From Spirochaetaceae bacterium (GTDB taxonomy: Bacteria; Spirochaetota; Spirochaetia; DSM-27196; PXBQ01), in NCBI GenBank assembly GCA_007695285.1, contig REEC01000120.1, positions 1 through 64,000 of the forward strand: a DNA stretch of 64,000 nt, read 5' to 3'. The notes beneath the pieces are model-generated. The model ran no database searches. It was not told the origin of the DNA and saw nothing but the letters and a program-made list of their open reading frames with translations. Within the stretch, counting starts at the first letter, position 1. Each line of letters starts with the position of its first letter. Positions 62,949 to 64,000 of the stretch are shown one piece after another. The translations under genes were made by a program, and so were the position numbers.

Positions 62949-62992
62949 CCTTTTTTTGGTGCGCCCTGCCGGGCGCACCAAAACAAAAAGGA
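62949..62992. repeat. Long near-perfect inverted repeat between convergent genes
   Basis: CCTTTTTTTGGTGCGCCC pairs with GGGCGCACCAAAACAAAAAGG around a TGCC loop, with small unpaired bulges in the A/T part. It may act as a terminator for the plus-strand small exported protein, though a T-run after the stem is missing on that strand. Confidence 0.6.
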
Positions 62993-63009
62993 CCGCCTTA
63001 CGGCGGTCC
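62980..63009 (-). terminator. Intrinsic terminator of the barrel-protein gene
   Basis: Minus strand GGACCGCC, GTAA loop, GGCGGTCC (63009-62990), then TTTTTGTTTT. It follows the stop of the partial gene by 27 bases. Confidence 0.85.
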
Positions 63010-63036
63010 CCTGATTCATTCATGAATCCAATCAGA

Positions 63037-64000
63037 TCAGTAGGTGACCTTCACGATCGTGCGGAATACACCAAGTTGGTCGTCCGCGTTCAGGTTGCCC
63101 GACTGATACGCAAACTCGAGTCCCGTCTTCGGGAAGATGTCCGCGATCTTGAGTCCCGCCCAGAGGGTGGTCTCTTCGGCGCTCGGAACCATCGCGAGGC
63201 GCGCGTACGGGGTGATGTTGTCAACCTTGTACGAAACCTGCGTGGCCAAGCCGAGTTGAGGATCGCCGTCGGCGAGAAGATCATCGATTCCCATGCTGAA
63301 GATGAATCCCAAGCCATCGACCAATCCACCGGGTTCGTCTTCGACGATCGCAGCGTTCAGGCCGATAACGGGGTCGGCATCGCCCGCCGGGAGAAGCACG
63401 GTGTAGCCAACGGTGAGTCCGCTGAATGTCTCGTCGTCGTCGCCACCCCAACCGTGAGGCGCTTCAAACTCTTGACGACCGGCCCACTGAAACCGAACAC
63501 CGTTTCCGATCTCGATCACGAAGTCGTCCGAACCGGCCGCTTTCACGACGTCGACAGCGAGCATCGGGACAAGCGTGAAGCCGTTGATCGGAAGGCTATA
63601 CTCGAACTTCGCTCCGAGAGCAAGAGGATACTCGAGGTCGTCCAGTCCGATTCCGGTCATCGCACGCAACGTCAAAGTCATGTCTTCGATCGCGGTCACT
63701 TTCACCTGACCGTAGAACGCATAGTCGTTCCGCGCTTGGTCGGTTTCCGCCACTTTCCAGCTTGTGACCGATGCAAGACCGATCTGGATCTCCGCGGCAC
63801 CGTCTACGACATAGTCAATCGTCACGCCACCGGATGTTTCGATTTCGCTTTCAAGCTGATCACCGCGCCCGTCAAACGTCGTTAGTTCGTCGAATCCACC
63901 AAGCCCGTCGTGGGACTCAGGAGGCGGCAAGTACGCGCCGGTCAAGGCCTCGGCGAAGTTCACATCAATGTCCGGCGCACCGGCGATTTTCACCGAGAGC
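63037..64000 (-). CDS. Outer-membrane beta-barrel protein, C-terminal part (runs off the window)
   Basis: The reading frame continues upstream of position 64000, so the N-terminus and signal peptide are missing; the visible 321 codons are the C-terminal part. Alternating hydrophobic strands separated by short polar turns (VTIDYVVDGAAEIQIGLASV, YAFYGQVKVTAIEDMTLTLR, LWAGLKIADIFPKTGLEFAY) and a terminal ...IVKVTY with an aromatic last residue are typical of a barrel. A strong terminator follows. The ligand or porin function is unknown. Confidence 0.8.
   Translation of the reverse strand, partial: LSVKIAGAPDIDVNFAEALTGAYLPPPESHDGLGGFDELTTFDGRGDQLESEIETSGGVTIDYVVDGAAEIQIGLASVTSWKVAETDQARNDYAFYGQVKVTAIEDMTLTLRAMTGIGLDDLEYPLALGAKFEYSLPINGFTLVPMLAVDVVKAAGSDDFVIEIGNGVRFQWAGRQEFEAPHGWGGDDDETFSGLTVGYTVLLPAGDADPVIGLNAAIVEDEPGGLVDGLGFIFSMGIDDLLADGDPQLGLATQVSYKVDNITPYARLAMVPSAEETTLWAGLKIADIFPKTGLEFAYQSGNLNADDQLGVFRTIVKVTY

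Overview
The window reads as chromosomal DNA of a free-living, GC-rich spirochaete (phylum Spirochaetota). The evidence is a spirochaete-type family of unknown function (DUF5312-like, 28820-30409), a 6-phosphofructokinase of the long Treponema/plant type, a soluble chemoreceptor-like protein next to cheD, many secreted lipoproteins, and C-terminally aromatic outer-membrane barrel proteins. Genes are tightly packed. Intact arginine and tryptophan biosynthesis gene sets suggest a prototrophic, non-host-dependent lifestyle. I see no tRNA, rRNA, CRISPR array, insertion sequence or prophage.

Layout. 1-7.3 kb: 5' end of groEL (minus), a 564-residue unknown protein, then a minus-strand operon birA - large hybrid histidine kinase - REC/histidine kinase. 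7.3-11 kb: argR-argC-argB-argD. 11-15 kb: pgi, a FecR-like exported protein, serC, then a small stand-alone transcript (14.74-15.02 kb) with strong promoter, near-perfect Shine-Dalgarno, a 31-codon ORF and a terminator. 15-19 kb: Gfo/Idh oxidoreductase, phosphofructokinase and divergent galE. 19-22.5 kb: exported beta-rich protein, a phosphotriesterase-like hydrolase coupled to a small Cys-rich protein, and an unknown protein. 22.5-28.8 kb: heterodimeric ABC exporter (one degenerate ATP site), Cys-rich protein, hflX, ogt. 28.8-34.3 kb: DUF5312-like protein divergent from an aminotransferase and solute-binding lipoprotein, then an MsmX/UgpC-type ATPase. 34.4-36.8 kb: chemoreceptor-like protein and cheD. 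36.8-42 kb: FecR-like protein, homoserine dehydrogenase, glycogen phosphorylase. 42-47.4 kb: DUF554 membrane protein, lipoproteins, a Crp-like regulator with glmS. 47.4-54.5 kb: trpE-trpGD-trpCF-trpB-trpA with trxA behind it. 54.6-61.5 kb: ssb and a four-gene RND efflux operon with two TolC-like proteins. 61.7-64 kb: two exported proteins and the 3' part of a barrel protein.

The strongest discovery is at 54.29-54.52 kb. The trp operon is preceded by a classical ribosome-dependent attenuator: a 21-codon leader peptide with two adjacent Trp codons, followed by not one but two intrinsic terminators. The 3' arm of the first terminator is perfectly complementary to the 5' arm of the second, so both can be switched together.

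A second window-wide theme is leaderless transcription. At least seven genes have a well-formed -35/-10 pair whose -10 box ends exactly 6 or 7 bases before the start codon, with no Shine-Dalgarno. Other genes in the window have textbook Shine-Dalgarno sites. All promoter, folding and family statements are by eye; no search or folding program was run.
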